NCBI GenBank assembly: GCA_025757845.1
Contig: CP107211.1
Location: forward strand, 1,364,001-1,428,000
Length of the DNA stretch: 64,000 nt
Reading direction: 5' to 3'
DNA from: Oscillospiraceae bacterium
GTDB lineage: Bacteria > Bacillota > Clostridia > Oscillospirales > Ruminococcaceae
Position numbers and translations under genes: made by a program. Every line of letters begins with the position of its first letter. The stretch's first letter is position 1. Below are positions 24,002-32,464 of this stretch, piece by piece. A model generated the notes under the pieces. That model saw nothing but the letters and a program-made list of their open reading frames with translations. It searched no databases and was not told the origin of the DNA.

Positions 24002-25597
24002 TCAGTTTTTCGTGGTGTAGGTCAGGTCCAGCACCGGGGTGAAGGGGTCGAACACCAGTCCTTCCACGCCGTCGGCCACCAGCAGACGCTTCTGCTGGGC
24101 AGCAAGCGGCACCACCGTGCAGCCCTCCAGCAGCTGGCGTTCACAATCGCGCAGCAGCTGGCAGCGTGCGGAGCCGGTGCGCTGGATGCTTTCAGACAGG
24201 GTCCCGGCATAGAGCGGGTCGGTGAGACCGGTCAGATTGTTGTCTCCGGCAAATTGCTGCAGCATCTGGTATACGCTGCCGCCCTCGGCCCGGATGGGAG
24301 CCAGTGCGATGGTGTATTTGCCGCTGGCAAGGCGGGCGTCGAACTCCTCCTGCGGCACCTCTTCCACCGAGAAGAAGAGGGAACAGTCTTTCTGCCAGGC
24401 ACCGTTGATCTGCTCCACCGTCTCGGTCAGGCCGGAGCCCTGGGGCAGCAGAATGGTCACCCCGTTGAAGTCGGAACTGGCCATGCCCTGCCGGGCCTGC
24501 ATGTACAGTGCCTTTGCATCCGGGATGGTGGGCAGCAGGTCCCCGGCAGCATCGCGGTAGTCGATGCCGTCCACAGTCAGGCCGTCCGGAACAAGGCCGG
24601 TCACCTCCGTGAACAGCCCCGAGGAGGGCACCGACAGGTTCTGCAGGGCGATGCCGGCCAGCGCCTGCCGCAGGGATGCAACCGCGAACACCGAGCCTTC
24701 CGATGCGTTGAACAGCAGGGCCCAGGTGGTGTCGGAGTATTCCACGCTCTGCAGGGAAGTGGCTTCGGCGGTGTCATCCAGGGCGGCCGAGCACTTTTCG
24801 TCTGCAATGAGCTGGGCGGCACTCTTGTCGGTGTTGCTGGTGTTCTGCACAAGGCGCAGGTTGTTCACCAGCGGGGACGCGGCACTGCGGCGCAGGAACA
24901 GGCCGCTGGCCGTCCAGTTGTAGATGTAAAAGCTGCCGCTGGACAGAGTGGATGCACTGCTCAGACCGTAGGTGCCGCGGGTGCTCTCAAAAAAGGCTTC
25001 GTCACAGGGCATGGCACCCGGCAGGGTGAGTTTGGAAAGGAAGGTGTCGTCCCGCTCGCTCAGGCGGAACACCAGCGTCAGTTCTCCGGTGGCCGACACG
25101 CCCAGCGTGCCGGGGTCGGCAGTGCCGTCCAGCACGGCGGCACTGTTCTGGATGGCAGAAAACTCCACCGCATAGGGCGAGGCTGTCTGGGGGTCGAACA
25201 CCCGGCGAAATGCATACACGAAATCTTCAGCGGTGATGGCGTAGTCCGTGGCAGCACCTTTTGTGCCGGTGTAGGTCAGGCCGCTCTTTAAATAAAAGGT
25301 ATAGGTGAGTCCGTCGGAGGAGATCTCCCACCGCTCGCACAGGTCCGGCACCAGCTCGCCGCTGGCATTGCGGCGCACGAGTCCGCCGTACAGGTTCTCG
25401 CAGGCGATCACATCCTCGGCCTTGGTGGCTACCTGCGGGTCAAGGTTTGCGGGGATATTGTCCACAAACCAGGTAAAGCTGGTGCTGGCGGAGCTGCCGC
25501 CGCAGCCCGCAAGCAGAAAAGCAAACGCAGCGGCAAGCACCACTGCGGTCATGCGCAAAAAACGATTCAAAAAAGAAACCCTCATTCCGTTCATCAT
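24002..25597 (-). CDS. Oligopeptide ABC transporter substrate-binding lipoprotein (OppA type)
   Basis: A 531-residue extracytoplasmic solute-binding protein of family 5. The signal peptide ends in LLAGC (Cys32). The mature N-terminus has the OppA pattern NLDPQVATKAED, then LYGGLVRRN and ERWEISSDGLTYTFYLK, and further on AEDFVYAFRR. It would deliver peptides, nickel or similar ligands to a permease encoded elsewhere, since no transporter genes adjoin it. It is monocistronic, with its own promoter, and ends shortly before the tRNA gene. Two adjacent ATG codons make the exact start uncertain. Confidence 0.9.
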   Translation of the reverse strand: MMNGMRVSFLNRFLRMTAVVLAAAFAFLLAGCGGSSASTSFTWFVDNIPANLDPQVATKAEDVIACENLYGGLVRRNASGELVPDLCERWEISSDGLTYTFYLKSGLTYTGTKGAATDYAITAEDFVYAFRRVFDPQTASPYAVEFSAIQNSAAVLDGTADPGTLGVSATGELTLVFRLSERDDTFLSKLTLPGAMPCDEAFFESTRGTYGLSSASTLSSGSFYIYNWTASGLFLRRSAASPLVNNLRLVQNTSNTDKSAAQLIADEKCSAALDDTAEATSLQSVEYSDTTWALLFNASEGSVFAVASLRQALAGIALQNLSVPSSGLFTEVTGLVPDGLTVDGIDYRDAAGDLLPTIPDAKALYMQARQGMASSDFNGVTILLPQGSGLTETVEQINGAWQKDCSLFFSVEEVPQEEFDARLASGKYTIALAPIRAEGGSVYQMLQQFAGDNNLTGLTDPLYAGTLSESIQRTGSARCQLLRDCERQLLEGCTVVPLAAQQKRLLVADGVEGLVFDPFTPVLDLTYTTKN

Positions 25598-25633
25598 GGT
25601 GCAGAAACCCTCAAAAACGGCTCTGCAACGACA

Positions 25634-25662
25634 AGTGTAGCAGAATCACAGACAAAAAACAA
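25634..25662 (-). promoter_or_regulatory. Promoter of the OppA-type gene
   Basis: On the minus strand TTGTTT (25657-25662) and TACACT (25634-25639) are separated by 17 bases, about 40 bases before the start codon. Confidence 0.65.
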
Positions 25663-25715
25663 TTGCCTTTTTGTGAATTTACCGCGCTTTTTGGTGCCGA
25701 GTGCACGGTTTTCCG

Positions 25716-25744
25716 TTGCCAAGCGCGGCCAAATGGACTATAAT
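25716..25744 (+). promoter_or_regulatory. Sigma-A promoter of murD
   Basis: TTGCCA (25716-25721), a 17-base spacer and a perfect TATAAT (25739-25744). Confidence 0.85.
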
Positions 25745-25822
25745 AGTACAGCGAAACTCACAAATGCCGGGCAGTTCCGGCGTGTTCAGAATACGATACT
25801 GTACGAAGGAGGATCTGTTTTT

Positions 25823-27223
25823 ATGCAGAAGGATCAACAGAAGCTCGAACAGCTCATCAAGGGCAAAAAGGTGGCCTTTATCGGCGCGGGCGTCAGCCAC
25901 AAGACCCTGATCAAAGAATTTGTGGAGCTGGGGGCACACGTTACCCTGTGCGACCAGAAAAAGAGCGTGGAGGACTTCGGAGATTACGCCGCCACCATCC
26001 GGGAGCTGGGCATCGACCTGAGCCTGGGCGAGAACTATCTGGACGGCTTCAAGGGCCAGGATATCATTATGCGCACCCCCGGCTTTGTGGGCTACTTTGA
26101 GAAACCCCTGCAGGATGCCATGGCGGCCGGGACCATGGTCACCAGCGAGGTGGAATTGTTCTTTGATTTCTGCCCCTGCCCCATCGTGGCTGTGACCGGC
26201 TCCGACGGCAAGACCACCACCACGACCCTGATCGCCAAGTTCTTCGAGGCCGCTGGCCGCAAGGTACATCTGGGCGGCAACATCGGTGCAGCGCTGCTGC
26301 CCATGCTGCCCGAGGTGAGCCCCGACGATGTGGCCGTGGTAGAGCTGTCCAGCTTCCAGCTCATCAGCATGCATTCCAGCCCCAATGTGGCTGTGGTGAC
26401 CAACGTCACCCCCAACCATCTGGACCACCACAAGGATATGCAGGAGTACATCGACGCCAAGCGCAACATCCTGCTGTACCAGACCCCGCCCTGCCGTGCC
26501 GTGCTGGGCTATGAGAACGAGATCAGCCGCTCCATGCAGAAGGACTGCAAGGGCAAGCAGGTGTGGTTCACCCGCCTGCACGACACCGACAACGGTGCCT
26601 TCCTGCGCAAGGACGGCATGCTCTGCATGGCCGAGGACGGTGTGGTGACCCCGTTCCTGGCTCAGAAGGACGTGAAGCTGCGCGGCCTGCACAACATCGA
26701 GAACCTGCTGGCCGCTGCGGCTGCCGTGTGGGGCCTCGTGCCGGTGGAAGCCATCCAGCAGGTGGGCAGCACCTTTACCGGTGTAGAGCACCGCATTGAG
26801 CCGGTGCGCACCCTGGACGGCGTGCTGTACTACAACGACTCCATCGGTACCAGCCCCACCCGCACCATTGCGGGCCTGCGCAGCTTCAACCAGAAGGTCA
26901 TCCTCATTGCGGGCGGCTACGACAAGCACATCCCGTATGAGCCGCTGGCACCGGAAGTCATTGCCCACGTCAAGAACCTGGTGCTAATGGGTGCCACCGG
27001 CCCCCGTATCGAGAAGGCTGTGCGCGAATGCGAAGGCTTTGACGAAGCAGCTCTGCCCATCCAGCACGCCGACAACATGCAGCACGCTGTGGAGCTGGCC
27101 CGCGCCGCCGCAAAGCCCGGCGACATCATCATCCTGTCTCCGGCCAGTGCTTCGTTCGACCTGTACCCCAACTTTGAGGTGCGCGGCCGTGAGTTCAAGA
27201 AGATCGTCAACGCGCTCAAGTGA
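25823..27223 (+). CDS. murD: UDP-N-acetylmuramoyl-L-alanine--D-glutamate ligase
   Basis: A 466-residue cytosolic Mur ligase that adds D-glutamate to UDP-MurNAc-L-Ala in peptidoglycan synthesis. The N-terminal Rossmann domain begins VAFIGAGVSH; the ATP loop is TGSDGKTTTT (Gly126 onward); NVTPNHLDHH is the Mur metal/ATP motif; the C-terminal domain has a GGYDKHIPYEPL stretch. The ATG at 25823 follows GAAGGAGGATC at good spacing; the longer open frame has no homology there. The stop overlaps the next gene as GTGA. Confidence 0.95.
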   Translation: MQKDQQKLEQLIKGKKVAFIGAGVSHKTLIKEFVELGAHVTLCDQKKSVEDFGDYAATIRELGIDLSLGENYLDGFKGQDIIMRTPGFVGYFEKPLQDAMAAGTMVTSEVELFFDFCPCPIVAVTGSDGKTTTTTLIAKFFEAAGRKVHLGGNIGAALLPMLPEVSPDDVAVVELSSFQLISMHSSPNVAVVTNVTPNHLDHHKDMQEYIDAKRNILLYQTPPCRAVLGYENEISRSMQKDCKGKQVWFTRLHDTDNGAFLRKDGMLCMAEDGVVTPFLAQKDVKLRGLHNIENLLAAAAAVWGLVPVEAIQQVGSTFTGVEHRIEPVRTLDGVLYYNDSIGTSPTRTIAGLRSFNQKVILIAGGYDKHIPYEPLAPEVIAHVKNLVLMGATGPRIEKAVRECEGFDEAALPIQHADNMQHAVELARAAAKPGDIIILSPASASFDLYPNFEVRGREFKKIVNALK

Positions 27224-27978
27224 TCGCACGGGTCAACACCCCGGCGCGCCGTGCCCGCTTCCGGAACGCTTGCCGGGGTCGCTGGGTGCTGGACGCCCTG
27301 CTGCCGCTGGATCAGCAGATCTTCGGCAAAAGTCAGCCCGGCCGGTTCTATGCCGGCCCCACACTGGCGCTGGAACTCAGCGGCCGCACGGCATGGGCAG
27401 CCGGGCATGCAAACCCGGAGGAGCTGGCAAGCTTTCTGGCCTTCTGCGGCTGTGGGAGCGTCATTCTGGACGAGGGCGTCTGCCCGCCGCCCACAGGCTG
27501 GCACCGGGCCGAAACGCTGACGGTGTTCGGCCTTGCTCCCGGCAAAGTGCTGCCCCTGCCTGCTGTAGAGGATGCTCTTTGGAGTAGTCTGACTCTTGAC
27601 GCCCAGCCGCCCGCCATGACGGTGGCGCAGGCGCTTTATCCAACGGACCCCGCCCGGCGGGACGATGCCTATTCAGAGCTGTGCTCCAAGCGCAGCCGGG
27701 GCCGGGCCATGGTCTGGGCGCTGCAGCAGGGCGGGCAGACGGTGTGCACCGTGGGCGCCTATGCGGTCGCAAACGGGCAGGCCTACATGGCCTGCGGCCA
27801 GACTGCAGAGCCCTTGCGCGGCAAAGGCATCGGCGGGCGGCTCATCGTGCAGATGGCCAACGCCCTTGCAGCAGAAGGGGAGCACCCGGTGTTCCTCTGC
27901 GCCCCGGAACGGGTGCATTTTTACACCCGCCTCGGCTTTGCAAAGCTGGGGGAGTATGTACGTTTTGCCGCGCCGTGA
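27220..27978 (+). CDS. GNAT-family N-acetyltransferase
   Basis: A 252-residue protein starting with GTG inside the murD stop (GTGA overlap), so it is translationally coupled to murD. The C-terminal ~100 residues form a GNAT domain: strands around CTVGAYAV and AYMACGQTAEPLRGKGIGGRL carry the acetyl-CoA pyrophosphate loop, and FYTRLGFAKLGEY is the usual final motif. The N-terminal ~150 residues are less conserved. The acetylated substrate is unknown. Confidence 0.85.
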   Translation: MIARVNTPARRARFRNACRGRWVLDALLPLDQQIFGKSQPGRFYAGPTLALELSGRTAWAAGHANPEELASFLAFCGCGSVILDEGVCPPPTGWHRAETLTVFGLAPGKVLPLPAVEDALWSSLTLDAQPPAMTVAQALYPTDPARRDDAYSELCSKRSRGRAMVWALQQGGQTVCTVGAYAVANGQAYMACGQTAEPLRGKGIGGRLIVQMANALAAEGEHPVFLCAPERVHFYTRLGFAKLGEYVRFAAP

Positions 27979-28043
27979 GCCGGACGATTTGAATGCCCTC
28001 CGTTTCACTCTGGGCATATTCAGAGGAAGAACTATTTTATATT

Positions 28044-28079
28044 GGCGTTTGTCGCGGCCTGCAGGCCGCGACAAACGCC
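28044..28079. repeat. 36-bp perfect palindrome
   Basis: GGCGTTTGTCGCGGCCTG is followed immediately by its exact reverse complement. Outside it, CAGAGGA (28021-28027) and TCCTCTG (about 28086-28092) add a second, imperfect inverted pair. No T-run follows on either strand. It looks like a REP- or MITE-type element between the GNAT and PLP-enzyme genes. Confidence 0.7.
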
Positions 28080-28151
28080 CCTCTTGTCCTCTGGCCCAGC
28101 GGAGCGTCCATGCTTCTGAAAATACAAGAACATTAAATTAAGGAAACAGAT

Positions 28152-29420
28152 ATGTCGATTCTTAACCACTTTTTTGATTACAAACCCGAAGTGCTGGCAC
28201 TGGACGAAAAGGCCATGGAGCTGTGCCAGCCCTATTTCCGCCATATGGAGGAAATCCGCGATTTCAACCAGCTCAAGATGCTCAAGGCCTTTGCCGACAC
28301 CCAGATGTCCTCCACCGATATGCTGGGCACCACCGGCTACGGCCTGTGGGACACTGGCCGTGCAAAGCTGGAACAGATCTTTGCCGAGGTGATGGGCGCA
28401 GAGGATGCACTGGTGCGCAGCCAGTTCCAGAGCGGCACCCATACGCTGGCGGTGGCCCTGTTCGGCCTGCTGCGGGCAGGGGACACCCTGCTGGCCGCCA
28501 CCGGCCGCCCCTACGATACGCTGGAGGGCGTCATCGGTCTGGACGGCAAGGGCAAGGGCACCGGTACCCTGATGGACTACGGCATCAAATACGACGAAGC
28601 TCCCCTCAAGGCTGACTTCACCCCGGACTACGACCTGATTGCACAGAAGGCCCCCGGGGCCAAGGTGTGCCATATCCAGCGCAGCCGCGGCTATCTGCAG
28701 CGTAACGCCTTTGATCTGGACACCATCAAAAAGGTTGCCGACACCGCCCGTGCCGCCAACCCGGATATCATCGTCTTTGTGGACAACTGCTACGGCGAGT
28801 TCACCCAGACGCAGGAGCCCTGCCAGGTGGGTGCCGACCTTGTGGTGGGCAGTCTCATCAAGAACCCCGGCGGCGGAATTGCGCCCACCGGCGGCTACAT
28901 TGCCGGCCGGAAGGATCTGGTGGAGCTGTGCGCCTACCGCCTGAACGCGCCCGGCCTGGGCAAGGAACTGGGCTGCACGCTGGAAACGCCCCGCGACATG
29001 TATCTGGGCTTCTACTATGCCCCTGGCGTGGTGTGTGAGGCCATCAAGACCGCCATTTATGCGCAGTGCATGCTGGAGCTGCTGGGCAAGAACCCGGTGC
29101 CGCGCTACTGTGATGACCACAACGACATCGTGACCTGCTTTGATGCCGGCACCGCCGATGCCCTGATCGGTTTCTGTCAGGGCATCCAGGCTGCCAGCCC
29201 GGTGGACAGCTATGCGGCCCCGGAACCCAGCCCGGAACCGGGCTACACCGATGAGGTGGTCATGGCAAGCGGCAGCTTTACCCAGGGCAGCACCATCGAG
29301 CTGTCCTGCGACGGCCCGCTGCGTGAGCCCTACACCTGCTACCTGCAGGGCGGCCTGAACTTTGCCGCCAGCCGTGCCGGTGTGCTGCTGGCCATCCAGA
29401 AGGCTTATTTCAAGAACTGA
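28152..29420 (+). CDS. Methionine gamma-lyase-like PLP enzyme (YnbB / aluminium-resistance family)
   Basis: A 422-residue fold-type I PLP enzyme. The family pattern is clear: TTGYGLWDTGR early on, then RSQFQSGTHTLAVALFGLLR, and the Schiff-base Lys237 in GSLIKNPGGGIAPTGGYIAG. The protein is full length. Members are annotated as methionine gamma-lyase family or aluminium-resistance proteins; a C-S lyase reaction is expected, but the substrate is not settled. It has its own AAGGAAA ribosome-binding site and no evident operon partner. Confidence 0.88.
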   Translation: MSILNHFFDYKPEVLALDEKAMELCQPYFRHMEEIRDFNQLKMLKAFADTQMSSTDMLGTTGYGLWDTGRAKLEQIFAEVMGAEDALVRSQFQSGTHTLAVALFGLLRAGDTLLAATGRPYDTLEGVIGLDGKGKGTGTLMDYGIKYDEAPLKADFTPDYDLIAQKAPGAKVCHIQRSRGYLQRNAFDLDTIKKVADTARAANPDIIVFVDNCYGEFTQTQEPCQVGADLVVGSLIKNPGGGIAPTGGYIAGRKDLVELCAYRLNAPGLGKELGCTLETPRDMYLGFYYAPGVVCEAIKTAIYAQCMLELLGKNPVPRYCDDHNDIVTCFDAGTADALIGFCQGIQAASPVDSYAAPEPSPEPGYTDEVVMASGSFTQGSTIELSCDGPLREPYTCYLQGGLNFAASRAGVLLAIQKAYFKN

Positions 29421-29473
29421 TTGGGTCATTGAAAAAATAACGTCAAAAAAGAGATCCTTTTTGGCCGACAGAA

Positions 29474-29546
29474 GAAAAGCTCGCCCTTCGGGAGAAAAGC
29501 TCGCCCTTCGGGAGAACTGGCACAGCGCAGCTGTGACGGAGAGGGT
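29474..29546. repeat. Degenerate palindromic genomic repeat with a 20-bp tandem duplication
   Basis: GAAAAGCTCGCCCTTCGGGA occurs twice in direct tandem (29474-29493 and 29494-29513). It is followed by GAACTGGCACAGCGCAGCTGTGACGG, whose CACAGC-GCA-GCTGTG forms a hairpin, and then GAGAGGG. The layout resembles the abundant intergenic repeats of gut Clostridia that end in GTGACGGAGAGGG; this comparison is from memory. Confidence 0.6.
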
Positions 29547-29563
29547 CTCAGAAAAAGGAAGAT

Positions 29564-29746
29564 ATGCCGCAGCTCAGCGACCGCGTGGGCACGTTTACGG
29601 ATTCCGTCATCCGCCGCATGACCCGCATCAACAACCGGTATGACTCCATCAATCTGTCCCAGGGCTTCCCGGATTTTGACCCGCCGAAGCAGCTGCTGAA
29701 CGAGGCCATCCGTCGGCTGGAAAAATTGTCCGCTCTGCTTGCCTGA
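29564..29746 (+). pseudogene. Truncated N-terminus of a class I aminotransferase
   Basis: A 60-codon open frame whose first ~50 residues match the N-terminus of class I PLP aminotransferases: RRMTRINNRYDSINLSQG, then FPDFDPP and LLNEAI. A complete enzyme would have about 390 residues, but here the frame ends RLEKLSALLA and a terminator follows. The catalytic lysine and all substrate-binding parts are missing. It follows the repeat element, so the truncation may reflect a deletion at that site. The frame has a usable ribosome-binding site but probably no function. Confidence 0.75.
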
Positions 29747-29758
29747 ACACTGTAACAG

Positions 29759-29802
29759 AAAAGCCCTGTGGCTTCTCAAAACGGGAAGCCACAGGGCTTT
29801 TT
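29759..29802. terminator. Bidirectional terminator
   Basis: AAAAGCCCTGTGGCTTC and its complement flank a short loop, with T-runs on both strands. It ends the aminotransferase remnant on the plus strand and the histidine kinase gene on the minus strand. Confidence 0.85.
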
Positions 29803-29805
29803 GTG

Positions 29806-31569
29806 TCATTCAGCGTCCAACAGCGGCAGGCAGAGGGTAAAACAGCTGCCCTTGCCCGGCTCACTCTGCAGCAGGATCTCGCCCCGGTGCAGGTGCGCCA
29901 GCTCCTGCGCAATGGTCAGACCGAGGCCGGTGGAATCGTGCTTGGTGTCGGCGGTGGTGTGGAAGTAGCGGTCAAACACGGCGGGCTGATCCTCCGGCGC
30001 GATGCCGCAGCCGGTGTCCGCGACCTTTACGCAGGCCTGCCCGTTCTCGGCAGCACACACCACGGTGACCCGTCCGCCGGAGGGGGTGTAGTGGATGGCG
30101 TTGGTCACAAGGTTCTGCAAGATCTGCTCCAGCCGCACAGCGTCGCCCCATACGGGCAGGGGAGTGCCGGTATCGGTCCGCAGCTCCACTCCTTTGTGGG
30201 CGGCTTCGGCCTGACAGGCGCTGCACACCGCTGCAGTCAGGGCTTCCAGCCGGGCGCGGTCCTCATTGAGCAGGACCTGCTTCTGCTCCAGCTTAGCCGC
30301 CAGAAACAGGTCCTCGGTCAGCCTGCGTACAAAGCCCACCCGCTCCTGCAGCACCGGCAGCAGCGTGGGCAGGGCGTCCGGCGCGGCGGCCAGCGTGTCC
30401 AACCCGCTGCCGATGACGAACAGCGGGCTGCGCAGGTCGTGGAAGATGTTCAGCATCATGCTCTTGCGGGCGTCCGTCTCGTTCTGCAGGGCCTGGGTGC
30501 GCTGTGTCACCCGGGCTTCCAGCTCCTGCGCCAGCTGCTCGGTGCGGTCAAATTGCAGTGCGTAGCGGCGGCTGACAAACACCAGACACCCCAGCGTAAA
30601 GGGAATGTCGTACAGCCGGGCACAGCGCACCATGTAGAAGGGGAAACTTTCCCGGTAAAACCAGAACCGGAAGGATGGCAGTACGACCGTCAGACGCAGG
30701 CCAAAGGTCAGGATGTAGCCTGCCAGCAGATACCAGGCCGGGCGCTCTTTTTTCGCCAGTGCCCGGGCCAGCACCACCAGTACCGCCGCCATGCCGGCCA
30801 GCAGGGTGACGTTGCGCAGTACCGCCTGGGTGGATGTACCCAGCACCAGAAACAGCAGGACGCCCAAGACCGAGAGCGCAAAGTGTCGGCTGCCGCGCCG
30901 GGGAAGGGCCACATGGAGCAGGGAACAGCACAGCCAGAGGGGCGTGAGCACCGCAAAGGGAAAGTACAGCCCCATCAGGAACCCGAGCAGTGCGCCGGTC
31001 TGCCCGGCCGGGAGCAGCACAGCCAACCCCCAACCGAACATGACGCCCAGATACAGCAGGAAAACTCCCAGTTCATGCTGGGGCTTGAAGCAGAACAGCG
31101 CCAGAATGCCCGCACCCATGCTGGCAAAAGCCACAAGCGCCATCAGCTGCAGGCTGCTGCGCAGTTCGCGCCAGTGCCACAGAGTGTCGGGCAGCATCAA
31201 CCACATCTGTGGGACCGTGGTGCTGGTCACAGTGAGCTCGGACGTCCGGCCGGGCACCGGCCGCACCCAGAAAGCCTCACCACGCTGGTCGGTGGGCTCC
31301 AGCCCTTCCGGCACGGCGTCCAGCGACCGGGTGGAAAGGCAGAGCACCAGTTCCGGGACGTTGGCAGGCGCTTCAAAGGCAAAACGCCAGTGCCCGGGGC
31401 CGGTCTGCTGCCAGCCGGTCAGGGTGACGCCCCGGGTCAGCTGCTCCTGGGTCAGAGCATCGTCGCTGACCGCCTGCGGACAGCGCAGGTTGAGCAGGAT
31501 GCACAGCCCCAGGATCAGGCTCACCAGCAGGGCCGAGAGCAGAAAATAGCCGGATGTTTTGCGCCGCAT
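29806..31569 (-). CDS. Membrane sensor histidine kinase
   Basis: A 587-residue kinase. After one N-terminal helix comes an extracytoplasmic domain of about 140 residues, then seven or so hydrophobic helices (about residues 155-350) in the 7TM sensor layout. The kinase core follows: a coiled coil around LAQELEARVTQRTQAL, the H-box HDLRSPLF, N-box NLVTNAIHYTPSGG, G1 DTGCGIAPED and G2 GLGLTIAQ. The start at 31569 has AAGGTG upstream. It is divergent from a response-regulator gene 133 bases away, which is its likely partner. The signal sensed is unknown. Confidence 0.9.
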   Translation of the reverse strand: MRRKTSGYFLLSALLVSLILGLCILLNLRCPQAVSDDALTQEQLTRGVTLTGWQQTGPGHWRFAFEAPANVPELVLCLSTRSLDAVPEGLEPTDQRGEAFWVRPVPGRTSELTVTSTTVPQMWLMLPDTLWHWRELRSSLQLMALVAFASMGAGILALFCFKPQHELGVFLLYLGVMFGWGLAVLLPAGQTGALLGFLMGLYFPFAVLTPLWLCCSLLHVALPRRGSRHFALSVLGVLLFLVLGTSTQAVLRNVTLLAGMAAVLVVLARALAKKERPAWYLLAGYILTFGLRLTVVLPSFRFWFYRESFPFYMVRCARLYDIPFTLGCLVFVSRRYALQFDRTEQLAQELEARVTQRTQALQNETDARKSMMLNIFHDLRSPLFVIGSGLDTLAAAPDALPTLLPVLQERVGFVRRLTEDLFLAAKLEQKQVLLNEDRARLEALTAAVCSACQAEAAHKGVELRTDTGTPLPVWGDAVRLEQILQNLVTNAIHYTPSGGRVTVVCAAENGQACVKVADTGCGIAPEDQPAVFDRYFHTTADTKHDSTGLGLTIAQELAHLHRGEILLQSEPGKGSCFTLCLPLLDAE

Positions 31570-31616
31570 ATACACACCTTCCTCAGAAATACAAGCATGA
31601 ATCTCGCTAAAAGCGG

Positions 31617-31645
31617 TTGTCAGGGTATCGTAAATAGGGTATACT
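31617..31645 (+). promoter_or_regulatory. Promoter of the response-regulator gene
   Basis: TTGTCA (31617-31622), a 17-base spacer and TATACT (31640-31645). Confidence 0.75.
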
Positions 31646-31670
31646 GAACTGTAAGGTGGTTTCAGTATAC
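31639..31670. promoter_or_regulatory. 10-bp inverted repeat, candidate autoregulatory operator
   Basis: GTATACTGAA (31639-31648) and TTCAGTATAC (31661-31670) are exact complements separated by 12 bases. The left arm covers the -10 of the response-regulator promoter, and the right arm contains a TATACT facing the kinase gene. Confidence 0.55.
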
Positions 31671-31702
31671 CAGAATTTTGGCAAAAAAGGGAGAGCGGCG
31701 GC

Positions 31703-32401
31703 ATGATTCGTGTCCTGTTGGTGGAGGATGATGCAATGATCCGGGAAATGACCCGGATCTTTCTGGAAAGTCAAAAGCGGTTTGAGGTGGTGTGTGCAGC
31801 CTCCGGCGAGGAAGCACTGGCCCACGCAAAAGACCCCTTTGACGTGATCCTGCTGGACATCCTGCTGCCGGACACCAACGGCATGCAGCTGTGTCAGACC
31901 CTGCGCAGCGGGCATCACTGCCCCATCATCTTTACCTCCTGCCTGGACGATGTGGACACCATCGTGCATGCGCTGGAATTGGGCGGTGACGATTTCCTCA
32001 CCAAGCCCTACGACAACAAGGTGCTGGTGGCCCGCATTCTGGCCAACGTGCGCCGGGTGCAGATGGATGCCGCCGAGCCCAGTCTCCGGGGCTACACCTG
32101 CCCGGCTTTCCGGCTGGATGCCGACAACCGCAGTGTGCACTGCCGGGGCGAGGACATCCATCTGGCCGATATGGAATACCGCATCCTCAGCCTGTTCGTG
32201 CGCAACCCCAACACCTTTTTTACGGCCAATGAGCTCTACCAGAAGATCTGGGGCAAAGACAGTCTGGGCGATGTGCGCACCGTGCAGGTGCACATCCACA
32301 ACCTGCGCAGCAAGATCGAGCCGGACCCCGCAAAGCCGGTGTACCTGTGCAATGTGTGGGGCAAGGGTTATGTGTTCCGCCCGGAAGGCAAACAGGAGTA
32401 A
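31703..32401 (+). CDS. OmpR/PhoB-family response regulator
   Basis: A 232-residue two-domain regulator. The receiver has the acidic pocket VEDD, the phospho-acceptor Asp52 in LLDILLPD, Thr/Ser in FTSC and Lys101 in LTKPYD. The C-terminal winged-helix DNA-binding domain has ADMEYRILSLF, then TVQVHIHNLRSKI and VWGKGYVF. It faces the histidine kinase gene from the opposite strand, so the two form a two-component system; the shared region carries an inverted repeat over its promoter. Confidence 0.93.
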   Translation: MIRVLLVEDDAMIREMTRIFLESQKRFEVVCAASGEEALAHAKDPFDVILLDILLPDTNGMQLCQTLRSGHHCPIIFTSCLDDVDTIVHALELGGDDFLTKPYDNKVLVARILANVRRVQMDAAEPSLRGYTCPAFRLDADNRSVHCRGEDIHLADMEYRILSLFVRNPNTFFTANELYQKIWGKDSLGDVRTVQVHIHNLRSKIEPDPAKPVYLCNVWGKGYVFRPEGKQE

Positions 32402-32408
32402 ACAAAAC

Positions 32409-32443
32409 AACAGCGCCGCAGAACATTTCTGCGGCGCTGTTTC
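32409..32443. terminator. Terminator between response regulator and mgsA-like gene
   Basis: AACAGCGCCGCAGAA and its complement make a 14-bp stem with a 3-base loop between converging genes. Confidence 0.8.
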
Positions 32444-32464
32444 CCTCTATACACAAAGTCTGTC

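Noticed and set aside
28044..28079. The 36-bp palindrome as a terminator of murD-GNAT
   Set aside because: No T-run follows on the plus strand, and the palindrome has no free loop bases.
29803..31647. 614-codon plus-strand open frame opposite the histidine kinase
   Set aside because: Gln/Gly-rich nonsense translation; kinase boxes are unambiguous on the other strand.
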